Source of the DNA: Trogon surrucura
Taxonomy: Eukaryota; Chordata; Aves; Trogoniformes; Trogonidae
Assembly (NCBI GenBank): GCA_020746105.1
Contig: CM036621.1
Location: forward strand, 50,440,264 to 50,504,263
Direction of reading: 5' to 3'
DNA: 64,000 nucleotides
The first letter of the stretch is position 1. Each line of letters starts with the position of its first letter. A program made the position numbers and the translations under genes. Positions 11,401 to 25,400 of this stretch are shown in pieces. The notes beneath the pieces are model-generated. The model made no database searches. It had not been told where the DNA came from and was given only the letters and a program-made list of their open reading frames with translations.

Positions 11401-13424
11401 AAAGCTCTGACTCTTTGCACAGACCCTTTCTACCAGTGACTTCAGTCCACCTTAGATTTCACCTTGTTCTTCCCGAACTCGGCAGGGGCAGACCCTGTGG
11501 TGGTGCAGCTTTCACTCTGGTTGGTCTGGGGGCTTGTTAGAGCTGAAACATCCTGCAGCACTAAAATTAGGTATTTGTGATTACTTGACAGGAGCAATCT
11601 CTCTGCTGGTTTATTTCTGACACCATGTCATCAAAGCTCTTCTGAAACAATACGCACTCATGTGGGAACAGCAGCGTGTTCTCAGTACGTGGGCAACACT
11701 TCTAGTCCTGACGTGCTGTGGGTTTTGTTCTGGCTTGTTATAAGAAACTACAAAGGAAGCGAACCTGACATTACAGAATTGGACTGGCAGCAGGGAATAT
11801 TAGAAAATGCTTCATGTTGGTAGGACTTTTCCAGCTCAAAAAGAATCCAGATTTGGAAGGTCTTCAATTTTGCATAAAATACTGTGAAGGTCTGTGAATG
11901 CCACAACAATGAAAGCTTAGCTTGTTTCTTTGTTTAAATTCAGAACGAAAAAGCCCAGGCACAAGGAAAGAGCAATGACTCCAAGTACCAGAATAAGCTG
12001 GGCACATAAAAAATTGGTAGGAAAATTTTTCCGGCAATAAAGCCAGCTAGGCCACGATGCAGACTTCAGAAGTATCGAAAAGTCTTTGTCCTGATTTGCT
12101 TGAAATGAGCCTGAAGAAAGCCCTTTGGGAACAGACTGATAGGAGAGTTTTGCAGGTGGCAGCGTGATGTGAACTCCAACTTGTAAATGGCCTTTCCATG
12201 CAACCCTGCACATGAAGCTTGTGCACATCTAAAGCAGGAACTTTTCATGTTCAGTCATGATGAACATTTAACATTTGTTCTCCAGAAAAGTGCTTTGATG
12301 AAAAATTTGGTTGACGCTTTGTGTAACCCATTCAATTGTAAAAAACAAACATACAAACAAAAAGAAGCAGAAATCAAAAGCAGTGTTCCAAGTACAGAGT
12401 ATTGATAAAAAATAAATGTGTTCAGCACTGTCTTGGCTGTGACCAGGCATGGTGTAAATGCAACCCTGAGTCAGAGTCCACTTCCAGAAGGAAGGCAGGG
12501 AACATCCTTTATGAAAGCTGCTTTATTACAAGTATCTCTAAAGGGCAGTTGGCATTTATCCTGATGGAGCATCTTTTCCTCCTGAGGGGTGACTTGTGAG
12601 CTATCGCAGAGAAAGGTGGAGACATGGGGGAAGGCAAAAATACGTGCTTCAAGGGCAAAGCAAAAGGTGCAAGGTGCAGTTGGAAAATCCTGTGAATCAA
12701 CATGGCTCCACGGACTGGAATGTGCTCCTCAGCTGGGCTAAGGCCCCGGCATTGGTAAAATAAGGGCAGGCAAGTCCTCCTGGATCCGAAGATGCTCTGA
12801 TAAAAGCAGCATGTTGATGGCCTCCAGTGGCCCAGGTGGCAGCCATATCCGAGGGAGCCACAACAGTCATCTCCACAACCCTTTTATCTGGCGATAACCC
12901 TCAGTGGGCGAATGGGGAGGTGAAGGGTAGAACTGCCCTGGGAGTGTTGCACCACAGGAGGAATCCCTGTGAAAGAGGAATTTGGTACAAGATAATAACC
13001 TCCACTAGGACAGCCCTGGCAGCCAGAAGTGTTTAAGGGCGGCCTAGACACAGAGCAGAAGGTCTTAAAATAACTCTGTGGGCTTTGCAAGCCAAAGTTC
13101 ATTGCTTCCCAGCCTGGTGGTGTCAAGACCACAGAGTGTCAACTGTAACTGAAGTACAAAAGCAGACTTTGAGGTTTGGAGAGAAAGCCTATCTGTTAGT
13201 GATACTTAGCTATGCCTTTCCAATGGTGCCAGCTCTGGGGGATACAGGGAGTGAGAAGGTGACAGGGGTCCTTGTTCGTTTTTATTTAAGTTTCATTTTA
13301 CATTGGAAAATGTCACTTTTGATTGAGGGACATAATTTTTGGGAGAAACTTCACACCCTGTGACCCTCAGAGGAATAGAAACCTCAATTAGAATCAGTGA
13401 TATCAAGAGAGGAAACTGAGGGTG

Positions 13425-13610
13425 CAGTATCACATCTTCCAAGTGGCAAAGCACTGAGACCAGATGGCTTCAAGTCAGTTTTACAAGTGCTTACAAGAAC
13501 ATCTGGTTCCTTGAATGCATCAGCTGTTTCACCTCCTTCTGAGCTGCAATAACTTACTAGTTTCTTGTGTTGCTACCTCTCTTATGCATAGTCCTAAAGA
13601 AAGGATAAAA
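13425..13610 (+). mobile_element. Probable LINE reverse-transcriptase relic (CR1/L3-like)
   Basis: 'gtggcaaagcactgagacca' followed by 'gatggcttcaagtc' reads as a decayed form of the segment encoding K-A-P-G-P-D-G, a conserved motif near the start of the reverse-transcriptase domain of CR1/L3/L2-type LINEs. The next about 130 bp, including 'gagctgcaataacttactag', are compatible with the sequence that usually follows. No open frame remains. The edges are uncertain and the family assignment is tentative. Confidence 0.45.
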
Positions 13611-16600
13611 TGGTGTGCAAACCATAACTCCTTATGCCTGTGATTAATCAAGGCATTAAGATCTTACAAGTTCCCATTGGTCTTATTTACTTCAGTCAGC
13701 TGTAACATTAGGAAAATACTGTATGCCACCTATTGGCAAAGCATGCCAAGAGGGGCCTCATTTTGATGAAGAGGTGAGTTCCTGGCTGTATGCACACCCA
13801 TATTTTTGGCTCTGCTTAGATTTCAGGAGGATATTTTAATTGCTCCAGAGTTTAAAATTCAATTCAAATATTAGAGGAAGAAGGGGGGATCCTGTGTGGA
13901 AACTACTCTTTGTAGATTTTGAGTGTCTTCTCAAGATCATACAGCTCTTACTTCTTTTGTGTGTACCATGAAATGAAAAGGATGCTGAAAAGAGCTGATG
14001 ATGTTAAAAATTGCCTCACGGTGGTTGTTTTCACCAGAAGCTTGTTCTTTGTAGCCTTTGTGGAGAAATATCATGGGCAGATTGATGCCAGTTTTAATTT
14101 CTGGACTAGAAACGTCACCAGTCTGCCAAAACCGCTGTTAAGCAAAAAGCCTTCTAGTGTTGAATACTGTAGCTGTAGCGTTGCTGTTTTGAACCTGCTC
14201 TCTTCGATGATACTTGCAGTGGATTTTGGATCTCCCTGGGCTGAAGTCATAAGCAAGTAGGCACAGTGTTTGATCCAGCAGTCTGTAGAAAGTAGGAATC
14301 AATGGGACCTTCATTCTGGAACCGCATCTGAGAGACACGTGAGGAGAGGAGACGGCGCTTGCATGGTGAGCTGAAAGTACACTAGGTTACAAGAAACTGG
14401 GTCTTTCGTTATTGACCGTATTATTGACTCCAGCACCTGGGATGTGTTTCAGGGACTTTAAATTTGATCTCGGACTTTTAAAGCTAACGCTGCATCCGTG
14501 GAGGAAAAGGCAGCTTCCACAGAACGCGGAGCCTGCACGCAGGAGTGTTTCGGCACAAACTGGTAGAGCTGGGTGCCTCAGTCCTTCAGGTCTCTGCTCC
14601 CGCTGCTGGAACTGTACAAGAGTGGAGGGAGGACTTGAGCACCAGGCAAAGCTGACTGGGTGTCAGGGCTCTTAGTTGGCTTCTGGCAGCAGAGCGATGG
14701 CAAGAGAAGCAACAAATAGATCAAGTAGCTCCTGTGATTCTGTTGCATGTCCATGTAATCATGGCATATGTGGTCTGAATGGATCTTTCCTGTTACAGTG
14801 GTTTGGTCATGGAATCTGCCTGGATTGTGGGAAGGGAAGGTGTTGGAGTTTGAACCCTTTGGGCTTCCCCTGTCTGCACGATATAAATGTGGAGTGTTTC
14901 AAAGGTCTGAGTGCCTGCACAACTGCTCTTTTCGCTCCCACTTTCTTTTTTGTTTGATTCATTTTGCTGTTTATCCTTGTGCACATAAATAAACTAAGAA
15001 AAACCTAATGTTTTATTTTAAAGGCTTAGGTTTACATATTTGATAGAAGACATGGTTTTGCATCCTTTGAACAACATAATTTTAGCCAGCTTTATGAAGT
15101 TTTGAGGGATTTTTTGAGCAGTGGTATTTATTCTTTGAGTACAGCAGAGTGCTAGATTATTAATACAAACAGGAATTCATCCAACAATTTATAAAGGTGG
15201 CAGCGCTGGCATGTATAAGTACGTTTCATCTAGTCCTTTTGTTGCAGCAATAGTGACATCTTAAACTGGAGAGGTTTTGGCAGAGGTTCCCAAGCACTAG
15301 ATGTTTCTTCATTTTGTTGTTATTTCTCCATTTGTTTTCAACGACAACCTCTGGCACTCTGACAGATGCCTTCCGTTTGCTACTCCAGAGAGCAGGCATG
15401 CCCCTCGAGAGCTTGGCAAGACAAGAAAGTGGATCTGTGACAGGTGCTAGAGCAAAGGACATCATATCTGTACCAAGGTTATCTCTATTATGTGAATCCC
15501 TTATAGAAGTAAAGCTTTGGAAATGACTGCTTGCCTGCTTTTACCAAAGATGGGCATTTAAGTCCATGCCTTAGGCTGCTGTCTTAAATAAGCTAGTACT
15601 TGTGTCTTCTCATGTCATTTTACGTCTTCGACAACTTTTAAATTAGATTAAACCCATTTATCTTTTTTTACTTACTTAGACTTTTTAGAAGAATGATTTT
15701 TCATTCTTCTCAGACAGCTGAGTTGGAAATGCACTTTTGAAGGATGATGGCCCTGCTAGTGATGGAGAAATATGAAGTGTCAGGGTCTGGTGATATATCT
15801 TCCAGTTAGTCCAGAGCTCTCTGTGGGAAGCTGGCAAAAGGCCAATTGCAGTAAACTCTGAAATATTCCCCAACAAAAGCCTGTAGCTCCACCAGAGTCC
15901 ACAGAAACTTCCCATCCCTGGGAAAAGGCACCATGCTAGTGCTTCACCGGGAGTGGTTTAAAGTACATCATACATGAAAATACCGCATGCTTTCATAGAT
16001 TTGTGGATGCGCAAAGGGGTCAGAAACATTTGAGAACAGAATTTGAACTCGCTGACAAAAGGGGACAGTTTCCAGAGATCTCATTCTGACATACAAATCT
16101 GCCAGTTCGTTTTCTGTTTGCAGCAGGTCTGCACGGTTCTGAAATTGTGATTGGCAAGCTGATTGCCACAAAATAGTCGGCAACAGCTTTTCGGGAGATG
16201 CAACTGAAATTTTCCATAGGTTTCACATCCCATAAACTTGCAAACTCTCTGGGATTTATCAGTAACCGAGTTGGCATTTTAATGGAAGCTGCCGTGTGCA
16301 TAAAGAGATGAAAGTCCCTGTAAAACGAGCCACATTTAGTAAACATACTGAGGCACAACTGAAATCAAAACAAATCAATTCTTTTGTGGTGTAATAACAT
16401 GCTACCTAGATCCTTTCTAAGTTTTTCTCCTTGATTATAGGCGTTATCTGCTTCATTAATTTTTAAGTACTGTTATTGTATCAATCAAGTACTTTGCCAA
16501 TTTCTAATTGCCAGGCTGGGAGCTGAGTCACTGAGTTATCTTGGCTAAGGAACAGTTCAGGAATGACAGTTACTTGGGTATTCATTTGTTTTCCTAAAGG

Positions 16601-19600
16601 CCTTGATTATTTTTAAATTGACAGGAGTTTCTTCTATTTTTATTTGCCTTGGTGCATTCTATTGTCTTTTAAATGGGTCACTCCATTTATTGCCCTTCAA
16701 GTCCATTTTGTGCTAATAAGTAATATGTTAATAATATATACAAGCAGTGATGCATTTCAGTAAACAAAAACTTCAGCGATGGTAGAAATATTTTCAAGTG
16801 ACTTGGGATTATTTTGCATTTGTTATAATATGATAGAATGCAAAAAGAATATTTGAAATGGTGTTCCTCGGCTGGACAAACACGTGAGAGACCCACTGGA
16901 TTGGGAGTACGTAAAGACCTGTACTTGATGTAACTGCAGCTTGGAATAGTTTGCAGCCAATCTGATGCCCTGTTGGTGTATCGCTGTAAACCTCTTATTT
17001 TTCCTAACATGATTTTATCTTTCAATCAAAATAATAACACAGTAGATGTCTTGGCTGCTCAGGTTTAGCCCAGAGGTGCCGGTAAAACCCTTGCAGTGGA
17101 CTTAAATCTAGCTGCAGTTTGAAGGGCATAGTGGCTGGTTGTGGTGACCCTGGCATTCATTTCTGGTCGTGGTGGAGTGATTGAAACTCCCGTGCACCAA
17201 AACAGGCAGTGAGAGCCTTTTTGGGTCATCCACGTGGATTTTTCTGGTTTAAAGTGATATGCGCAGTCTTTTATTTGAATGTGTGAAACGCTCTGGTTTT
17301 CTCTTGAGCAGGAATTTACTTGCACAAGCAGTCACAGAAAACAAATGGAAACATTTGAGAGCTACAGCAAAACATGTTTGTAGTCTTTGAGAAATCTCGC
17401 TTGCATCAAGAGTGGAGAAACTCTAGGCCTAAAAGTTAATTGTTCAGGCAGGAGAATGAGTACGGTTCATTACAAGTTTCGTCTCTTACATGCTACCATT
17501 GTTTAGTACCACACCAAAGCCATACTCAGTCCTAAATATTTACTGTAATAAATAGTGGAATTAGACCAGACTTCTGTTTTTGCTGTTGCTAGTACAATAC
17601 CATTTAAGAACACTGAATGTATTTTATTTAGAAAGGCGCTGACACATACAGAGGGGTTTTTAGCCATTCATTGAGTTGTAAATACAAGGTTAATTACACA
17701 ATAAATTAGCAAACAGAAACTTCTTAAGTCAGTACATCCTTCCACAAAAATATATAGCGAGGTTAAAAGTTAAAGACTCCTCTCTCCAGCTTATGTATTT
17801 TTCAAGCAGTGCGAGAAGAGCACGGAAGAAATGCATCTTAACAGCCCTCCCAGTTTCTGCTGTACCTCCTGTCTGGCCCCACAGGCTTCTCAAAAGAGTC
17901 CGGTGATAGATTCATCCCAAACAAGCTCTTGTTGTACCCCGTAGCAACAGGAAGCACGTGAAAGCTCCCAGGGCAGGTTTGCTCTATTTCTCTTCAGGGT
18001 TCCTTTTTAGTTCCCCGTATTGCTTGCTCAGGCAAACAGCACTGGTTATTTAATGAACAGTTCAAAATTATTGGAAGAAAAATCTGAAGTAAAGAACAGC
18101 ATGGTTTTGGTATCCCTTATGTATAGAGTGTTATTCACTCCAACTTCTCTGCATCCAGGATACTTGTACTGAATTAATTTCTGAGATGGGTATTACGCTG
18201 GAATAATAATAATAATACTACAGTGTAGGGAGTGCCTCAGAGGAAAAACACCTCATCCTTGAAGTTGCCTGTATGGAACACAGTTCTATATTTTGTGGAA
18301 TAATGACACATGCCACTGATAAGCAAAACTTTCCTACATCAGTGGGATGTTGTTTTCTCATTTTCTGATAGGCACAGTCAATTTGCGTATCTGTGTTCAT
18401 TGCTGATTGATAGCCTACTATAACAGCTATACCCAGGGAAATGCTTTTGCCTATGGTGACTTCTTCTTTATTGGATTTTTAAGTTACAAATTTAATAAAT
18501 CTCAGTTTTAATTAACAAAGTAAATATAAAACTGAGTTATGGGTTTAAAGGGAAGATGTACGGGAACCCCATGACTGAACAGAAGATCTGATTTTTTTTT
18601 TTTTTCCCCAGCCTTGAGACTTATTTAGTCTTGTGTTTATTACTCTCTTGCAAGAAACGTTTCATATGCTAGGAAAGCTTAATTATTCCTGAAAAGGAAT
18701 CAAAATCACCAAAGGAAAAAATTCCTAAATTTCTACTGGTAAGTGATTGTATCACCATTGTATGGTTGTTCCCCTGTGTATTTGATGTGTGGCCATATTC
18801 TTCTTCTGTCTTCTTGTAAATGAGTGCAGTGAGTACCTTTATGTTTTTTTCTTGACTGAGATTTCTTAAGGCCCCTCCAAGTACCTGTATGCCATAGAGT
18901 ACAGTTGATTTGCTGTCTGGGTGCTACTGTGGCCTCCTGGTGCTGCCTTCCTGAAGGATGCGAGTTCAAGGCTGAACAGGGCACGCTGAGTGTTAGATGC
19001 AGATGAGAGCTGCCAGGACTTCTGATTTTTGTCTGCTCTGCCAGAAAGGTAAATTAGAGATTTTGGCTCCAGAGTAAGACGCAGTTACCAATATGTTGTG
19101 TGGTACAGGGAGCGTGGGCAGCATCCGGGAGAGTTCTGCCTGATGCAGTGTTCGTGTCCAGTATAGCACACGCTGGACTTGGGAGAAGCAGCTGGTGTTT
19201 TAGCGGTTGCATTTCTCTATTGAACCAGCTATCACCTCTGTCACATTTAGGCAACTGTGAACGGAAAATTCAGTTTCAAACTTGTCTGGACTTAAATCAC
19301 CTCTTCCATAACTCAGAAGCAGGTGAAGAAGGGCAAGTGTAAGAGAGGCGTCAGCACCTGTGGCAGTGGCCACCAGGTCCTGACGATGCCAACAGCGTAC
19401 TCTTAGAGCTGCTTGGAGCTATATTTTGCATCCCAGATGAGTAAATGTGTGAATCCAGAGATCTCAGAGTGCCCGCTGGAGCCCAGAGTACTTTGTCCCT
19501 CTTGTGACAAGTGCTGGCAGGCAGTCAAGGACGTTTTCTCCTCTGTTCATGTTATGGGATGGGACTAGGCTTGAGCTAACTCAGACTGAGCTGACATTCA

Positions 19601-21202
19601 CAGAGGTGGAGTGCTTCATGGGGCTTGAGGAGGGAGAGCAACCTGGGCTAAGCTTGCTTAGCCAATTTCATGCAGTTGCCCAGCTCTGTCTTGTGCAATG
19701 GTCCAGCCTAGTCCCTTCGAGACAGTCTCGCCCAAAGCAGATGCATTGGGGAGGTGGGTGCAGTGGAGATAATGCTCCTCCCCTCTTGTGCATCCTCAGC
19801 TGGGATCTGCAGCCTGTGTGGTGCTGCCGTGCCAGGCCTGAGCACCAGCCCCAGTGTAAAGAACATCCTTCCGCTCATCAAACCACGGTGTTTCTTCGGG
19901 AAAGGGGGAGAAGGGATATTGCTTGTTTGCAAAAATTCCTTCTACTGTTCTTAGCAATCCCAAGCTCCCCTGGAAACCTACCTGGCAGCTTTTGAGTGAA
20001 AAACAACCAGATATCTGAAGACTGCAGACGAGAGCTGGCAACATGCATGCACCCTGTGTAGTGCCCAGTGGGAGTTTTGTGTCACCGTTGGATGGTGTTA
20101 AGTTAGAAAGGCGCTGGGACAGGAGACCAGCATGATTGGGAGTGGGATGAGTTTGCTTGCAAAAAGAAAAGTGCCTTAGAAAGCCTCAAACTATTAAATC
20201 CTTAATTACCAGTATGGTTTTAAGCGGATGTTGGTTCTCTTCATCTGAGAGTACCAACTCTTTCGGAATGCACATGTACCAGCAGCGTCATTTCTAGACA
20301 TTAATCAAACATGCCTCTGCGTATAGGGCTTCTCTCTCCAGTACATCATCAGAGGTTCATACATGTTAACATGTTTTAGGAATTTTCCCTCTTTCTGTGT
20401 GCAAGGGGATGGCTCTGTTCATGCACAAGCTTTGATTTGTGCTAATGGTACTGCCCAGAAGACCAAGGTCAAATTTTACACTGTGCCTCGTGGAGTCTTT
20501 TTGACCTCCTTCCTGCTCTCTGGGGTTAACGCCGCGGCAGAGGCCCTGGAGGTGGTCCAACCAAACCGCTGTGCGATGGGGTTACGCTGTCTGGCCTGGC
20601 AATGGCTATGGCCACTGATGCTGCACCACTGTGTGGTGCCCCAGGTTTGGCTTCTGATGGGATTTCTCCGCAGGTGCTTGTGTCTGCAGAGGCAGTGGGT
20701 GCTTGGAATTGTTTGCTCATCCCTTGCTAGTGGTACAGAGATGTTTCCACCTGACACTTCGGTCATTCACAGGACTCTTTTCTAAAAATGTAATTCTGAA
20801 ATGGCATAAAAGGGGAAGGGCAAGATCTTTGTGTACGTTAGAAAACAAAAGCCAGTGATTAAATGGGCTTAAAACCTGGCACAGATTTTTCCCACACCAC
20901 AGTGCTCAGCCTAACTGCCCTTCACCATCCCTTCCCTGCGAAGTTCCTGCTGGAGTTACCAGCTTTGACTCTCTCCTCTGGTCTGACGCGCTCTGCAGCA
21001 CCAGGGCTCCACAAATGACCGTGGGGCACTGCGCCCTGCAGGAGTGCGAATCTTCATTCGAGGTTGCGACTGCAAAATGACAGCTTTTAATAGGGTAGGT
21101 GAGATATTGGTGACGGTGTTTAACAAACTGCCTCTCTTCTCTGCGGGTGAGAGCGCTAGGCTTTTGCTGTCTTTTGCGGCTCGGAGAGCAGGCAGGAAAG
21201 GG

Positions 21203-21248
21203 CAGGGTGACACAGGGGAGGGTGACAGGGTGACACAGGGTGACACAG
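21203..21248. repeat. Short GGTGACA-type tandem repeat
   Basis: About four imperfect copies of a GGTGACACA/GGTGACA unit lie in a locally GC-richer stretch. This looks like a small minisatellite. The frames crossing it do not resemble any protein I know. Confidence 0.75.
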
Positions 21249-22274
21249 CTTCCGTGCAGATGCCACGTGCCCCATGGCAGAGGCTGCGACAGGATGGGGG
21301 GAGGAAAGCTGCTGCCCTGCCAGCTCTGGGACTGGTGTGGTCCTGGCTGAGAGCTCCCCATGCCTGTGCCCATTGGCAGGGCAGGGGAGGCTGTGGGCAA
21401 GCCCCAAAGGCAGGAGAAGACCCTGGAAAAGAGTAGGGAGCTGGCATATGGGGAGATTTGGGATGGAAAGAAGATTTTCGTATGAACCTAGGGAAGCTCC
21501 AGAGTGCAGCTGGTTGTAGCCACTGAGTTTGTCAGACCTAGAGAGATGGACTGAAAGAGAAGGCCACCTTCGTTAGGAGACAGCATCTAACAAGGTGTGG
21601 GAAGGATGGTTTAGGAGGCATTTTATTTTGCTCTCCTGTCACTGTGTCCATGCAGTTGGCTAGGTGCTCTGAGCACCTGCCTGGGTTCTCAGCGTGTGGG
21701 AAGCTTTGTCTGGGAGACTGGCTAGTAAGTTTGACAGGCTTTTTATTTTCTCTGTTTTCATTGAAACATTTACATCACATCTCATTACCTTCTCTTGCCT
21801 GTAATTAGAAATCCTGTGGAATTAAGAACCATTAAATTCACTGAGATTTCAGCTTTGGGAATTTGCCCAGAGGCACACAGCTTTCAGGCCTTCACAAGGC
21901 TTGACTTTCCTGGAGTCATCTCTCCCTCCCCTGCTTCATCCAAGCCTTTGTATAAAAGGAATCATCTTTTCAGTTTTGCTAATTAATGGCTCTTGCCAAC
22001 CAACAGATGTTTTGTAGGCTTTGAAGACCAGAAATAGCCAGGTACGTAACTTCTGCAGCCTTACGCTGGCTGCCTATGCAGTTTGAGCAAGGACATCTGA
22101 AGCTTGAGAGGAAGACAAGCTATTAAAGCCCAATAAAGGATTATAATAATTCACAAAAATGTGTTTCAGTCTATATTTGAATGGATAGATATTCTTGTTC
22201 CTTGACCAACATTTATTCAGTTCTGAGGCACAGCACTCAGTGGACTGAGAAAGGCATTATTATTCAGGATATCT

Positions 22275-22484
22275 CTTATGATTAGTTATTAGTTAATAAA
22301 TTAATTTATGTATTTATTTATAAATTGTGTCCAAGATGTATCAGCCTTAAAAAGCAACAGTAAGAAAAGCCACAAAGCTAACTTATGATTATTTATTTGT
22401 TTGCTTGTTTATTTATTTATTTATAAATTTTGTCCAAGATGCATTGACCTTAAAAAGCAACGGTAAGAAAAGCCACAAAGCTAA
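22275..22484. repeat. Tandem duplication, about 107 + 103 bp
   Basis: Two adjacent copies are visible: 22275-22381 and 22382-22484. Both start with 'cttatgatta', run through a TTTA-rich segment, and share the 3' half 'tccaagatg(t/c)at', 'ccttaaaaagcaac(a/g)gt' and 'aagaaaagccacaaagctaa'. The 3' halves differ at only a few positions. The TTTA-rich halves differ more and account for the length difference. This is a local segmental tandem duplication, not a known transposon. Confidence 0.92.
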
Positions 22485-25400
22485 GTACAGGCAGTGCAGT
22501 GGCAGAGATTCAGGCTTGAACCCTACCCAGCCAAGCCCTGAAGAACAGTTGCTTTGTTTTGCCCTCGGCGACCGTGTTTGCAGCCCATGGTCTGTCCATG
22601 TGCTTTCTCTCTTTTGCGTAGGCTCAGTTGGGAAGCTCTTTAGCAAAAGATTATTAAGTCTTGATCTTAATGCTAAGGCTAGCAGTTAGTACGGCAGAGT
22701 TACTGGGTCTGGGCACTTACTCTTCCCTCCTGTTGTCTACATTATTAAACATGATCTCACTGAAATAAATATCATCAATCAGTGCCAGCTGCAGTTTAGC
22801 TGGAGTGTAGACAAGGACAAACTGTGTGCTTTTGCTGCCTGCAGACGGGAGCTGCTTGGACTAGTTTAACTGCAGAGAGGTAAAATACTGGAAGCGAACC
22901 GATCCTTTTTCTGGGAAGAAAGTATATTCAGCTATCAAACATGACAAAGGTCACTGCCAAGGTTGTGTGGGTACAGAGCAGAAACAAGTTGGAGAAGGGA
23001 CTGTCCACCATGTGACACGCCAGGAGTGGGAGGCAAGTCTGTTCTCTGTTGCTGGAGGTAGAGAGCTTGCTGCAGTTTTACTTCCACGAAACTCCAGGCC
23101 ACAGCGTTTTTTTTGATCTGCTGCGTCGTACCTGAGAGTAGCTTGGGTGCAGTGCAATTCATCCGCTGGGAAAAAAAAAGAGGCGTGTTGAGAGCATGTT
23201 TGCCACCATGTTGGTTACAATCAAAATATTGATGGAAAGAAGTAAGAGGATGTTTTCATTGTAGCTTTTAAAAAGCTAAATGTGTGGGATGAGGTGTTGT
23301 TAAAATTAGGATTGGTGGGAGTTGAGAAGGGCTTCTATTTAAGAGCGGGCAGAGAACCGAGGAACACTTGAGGAAAGAGATGGTAGTCTTAAAAAAAATG
23401 AATGATCTAACCCTGAACTGTCTCTTATGCTTACGACTTTGTCACCCCTTCCTTTAGCTCCCATCCAAAGCAGCTATTTTGGCACAAATTTATATGCGCT
23501 CCTTTGCCTCACCTAAGGATCTGGTTTGAGGTTAATAGTTTAAGGAGCATTGGCCTGAATTCTGTATTTTTTTTGATGCAGTAGCCACATTTTAGTTGTT
23601 GCCACTGTTTCACTACTACCTTACAATAAACACACAGAAAATGGGCATAATTAAGGTCAAAAAGGACGTGGTCAAACCTGATAGTTACAGAAGACACGTG
23701 CATTTTGGGGAGGGAGAACAGTTAGCAGGACCACGTGGGCTGTGTTTCTGCACATCCCATCAGATTTGAAACCTGAATGACACGTGCATGCGAAAGCAAG
23801 AAGCAAGATTGCCAGTGACCACTTAGCAATTAAAACAGCCAAAGGGGAAAAAATAAGAGTCAGGATCCTTGAGGCTCAGACTTCATTATTAACTTACAAA
23901 GAAAGCCTTACTGGTTGCTATGGTTAGTGTGGATGTTCCTCAGTTTACAGGCCGCCTTCTGGCTATCTGGCTGTCCGAGGGCGAATGCAATCCAAGGTCC
24001 TTAAGGCTCAGAGGAGCCAAGGAAAAGTCACTTCATAGTCCTCTGCGTGGGAGGAGGATTTTCAGCATGTCACTCACACAGTTTCAGTACAAGAGAGCCA
24101 GGGAAAGGCACAGGCGCTTCCTACCTCAGACAAATTTCAATTAAAATTCCTCTTCGAAGAGTCGACACCGTATCTCAGGAGAGGTTAACAATGTGGCATG
24201 GAAATGTGAGAGCGTACTTGAACAGATCCCATATAGAAATTTTAAGCTCAGCGGACACAGACTCCTCTTTCGAGCCCAGAAAAAAGATTAGTTAGGTTAT
24301 GCAATTGCTGGAGCTGGCATAAAACCAGCTGCATGCCAATTACCAGCCCGTATGCAAATGCTTGTACTGAAACACAGGATGCAGCTGGACGTGGGTCTGG
24401 GCACCCTTCCAGGATTATTCCAAGCCACATTATGACAGTTTTGAAAGAGAAAGGCTCTATGGAGCCAGTAATTTTTTACAGCCTTTCAGAAAATGGAGGA
24501 AATTACCACTATATCCAGATCTTGACTGAATTTTTGAAGGGAGAAGGAATTTCTGCGTGTTGATGCCAATCAGGATGTACTTGAGGCACTTACGCTCCAA
24601 GACAGAAGGCCATCAGTCTGTTTGCCAAGTGCGTGGCCTGAGTGCCAGATGTGCTTGGGATAGAAAGCAGGCTTCTTGAATTTGTCAGTGGCTGTATGAA
24701 AAGAATTAAAAAATATACCACCAAATAATGCCAGAACTGAAGCTCCTGAGGATGCTGCAGGGAAACCCTTCTGCATTCAGATGCCCCCAGCCCTCCTGAG
24801 GTTTCTCTTCCTACTGCTATTTGACTTCTGCATGAAAAACCCGCTTGGAAAGGGTGCAGTGGCAATGGCAGGCAAACTGTTAGGCAACATTTACTCGCGA
24901 GAGGCCTCCTACAAAGAGCTGATGCCAGGAGAATGGGGACATAGGAGTCTCACAGTTACATATTTCAGCAAATGGAAAAGATAAATTGAGAGCTGCCACT
25001 AGCAGACATGAAACATTACAGGTTTGATCAAAATATTATATAGCAAATGTCCTGACAAGGAGAGGCATTTAAAATGTTCGTGTCTGTCTTGGCAACACAG
25101 AAGTGAATCAGACGAAGAATGTAGCCTCATCCTGGGTGGAGAAATGACATGAACGTCCTGTGAGAAGAGAACTTCGTAAAAAATTTAGCGGTAAAAATAA
25201 AAACAAGTACTGTTGGTGCCATTTTTCAAATTTGGCTCCCAATTATGAAATGCAAGGGAGTCTCCAGTGCAGTGCTGGTTTTGTTAAGGGTTCAGTTTGG
25301 TTCAGTGCACCTCATACCTGTTAGGTGGCTCAGAACACCAGCTTCCATTTTTTCTGGCCTGGATTAGGACAATCTTTCCACTGCTGCCCAGTGTTTCTTC

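Noticed and set aside
20906-21447. Two overlapping frames of about 164 aa on the minus strand
   Set aside because: They are Pro/Ser/Cys-rich chance frames over a GC-rich stretch and the GGTGACA minisatellite, with no motif or homology recognised.
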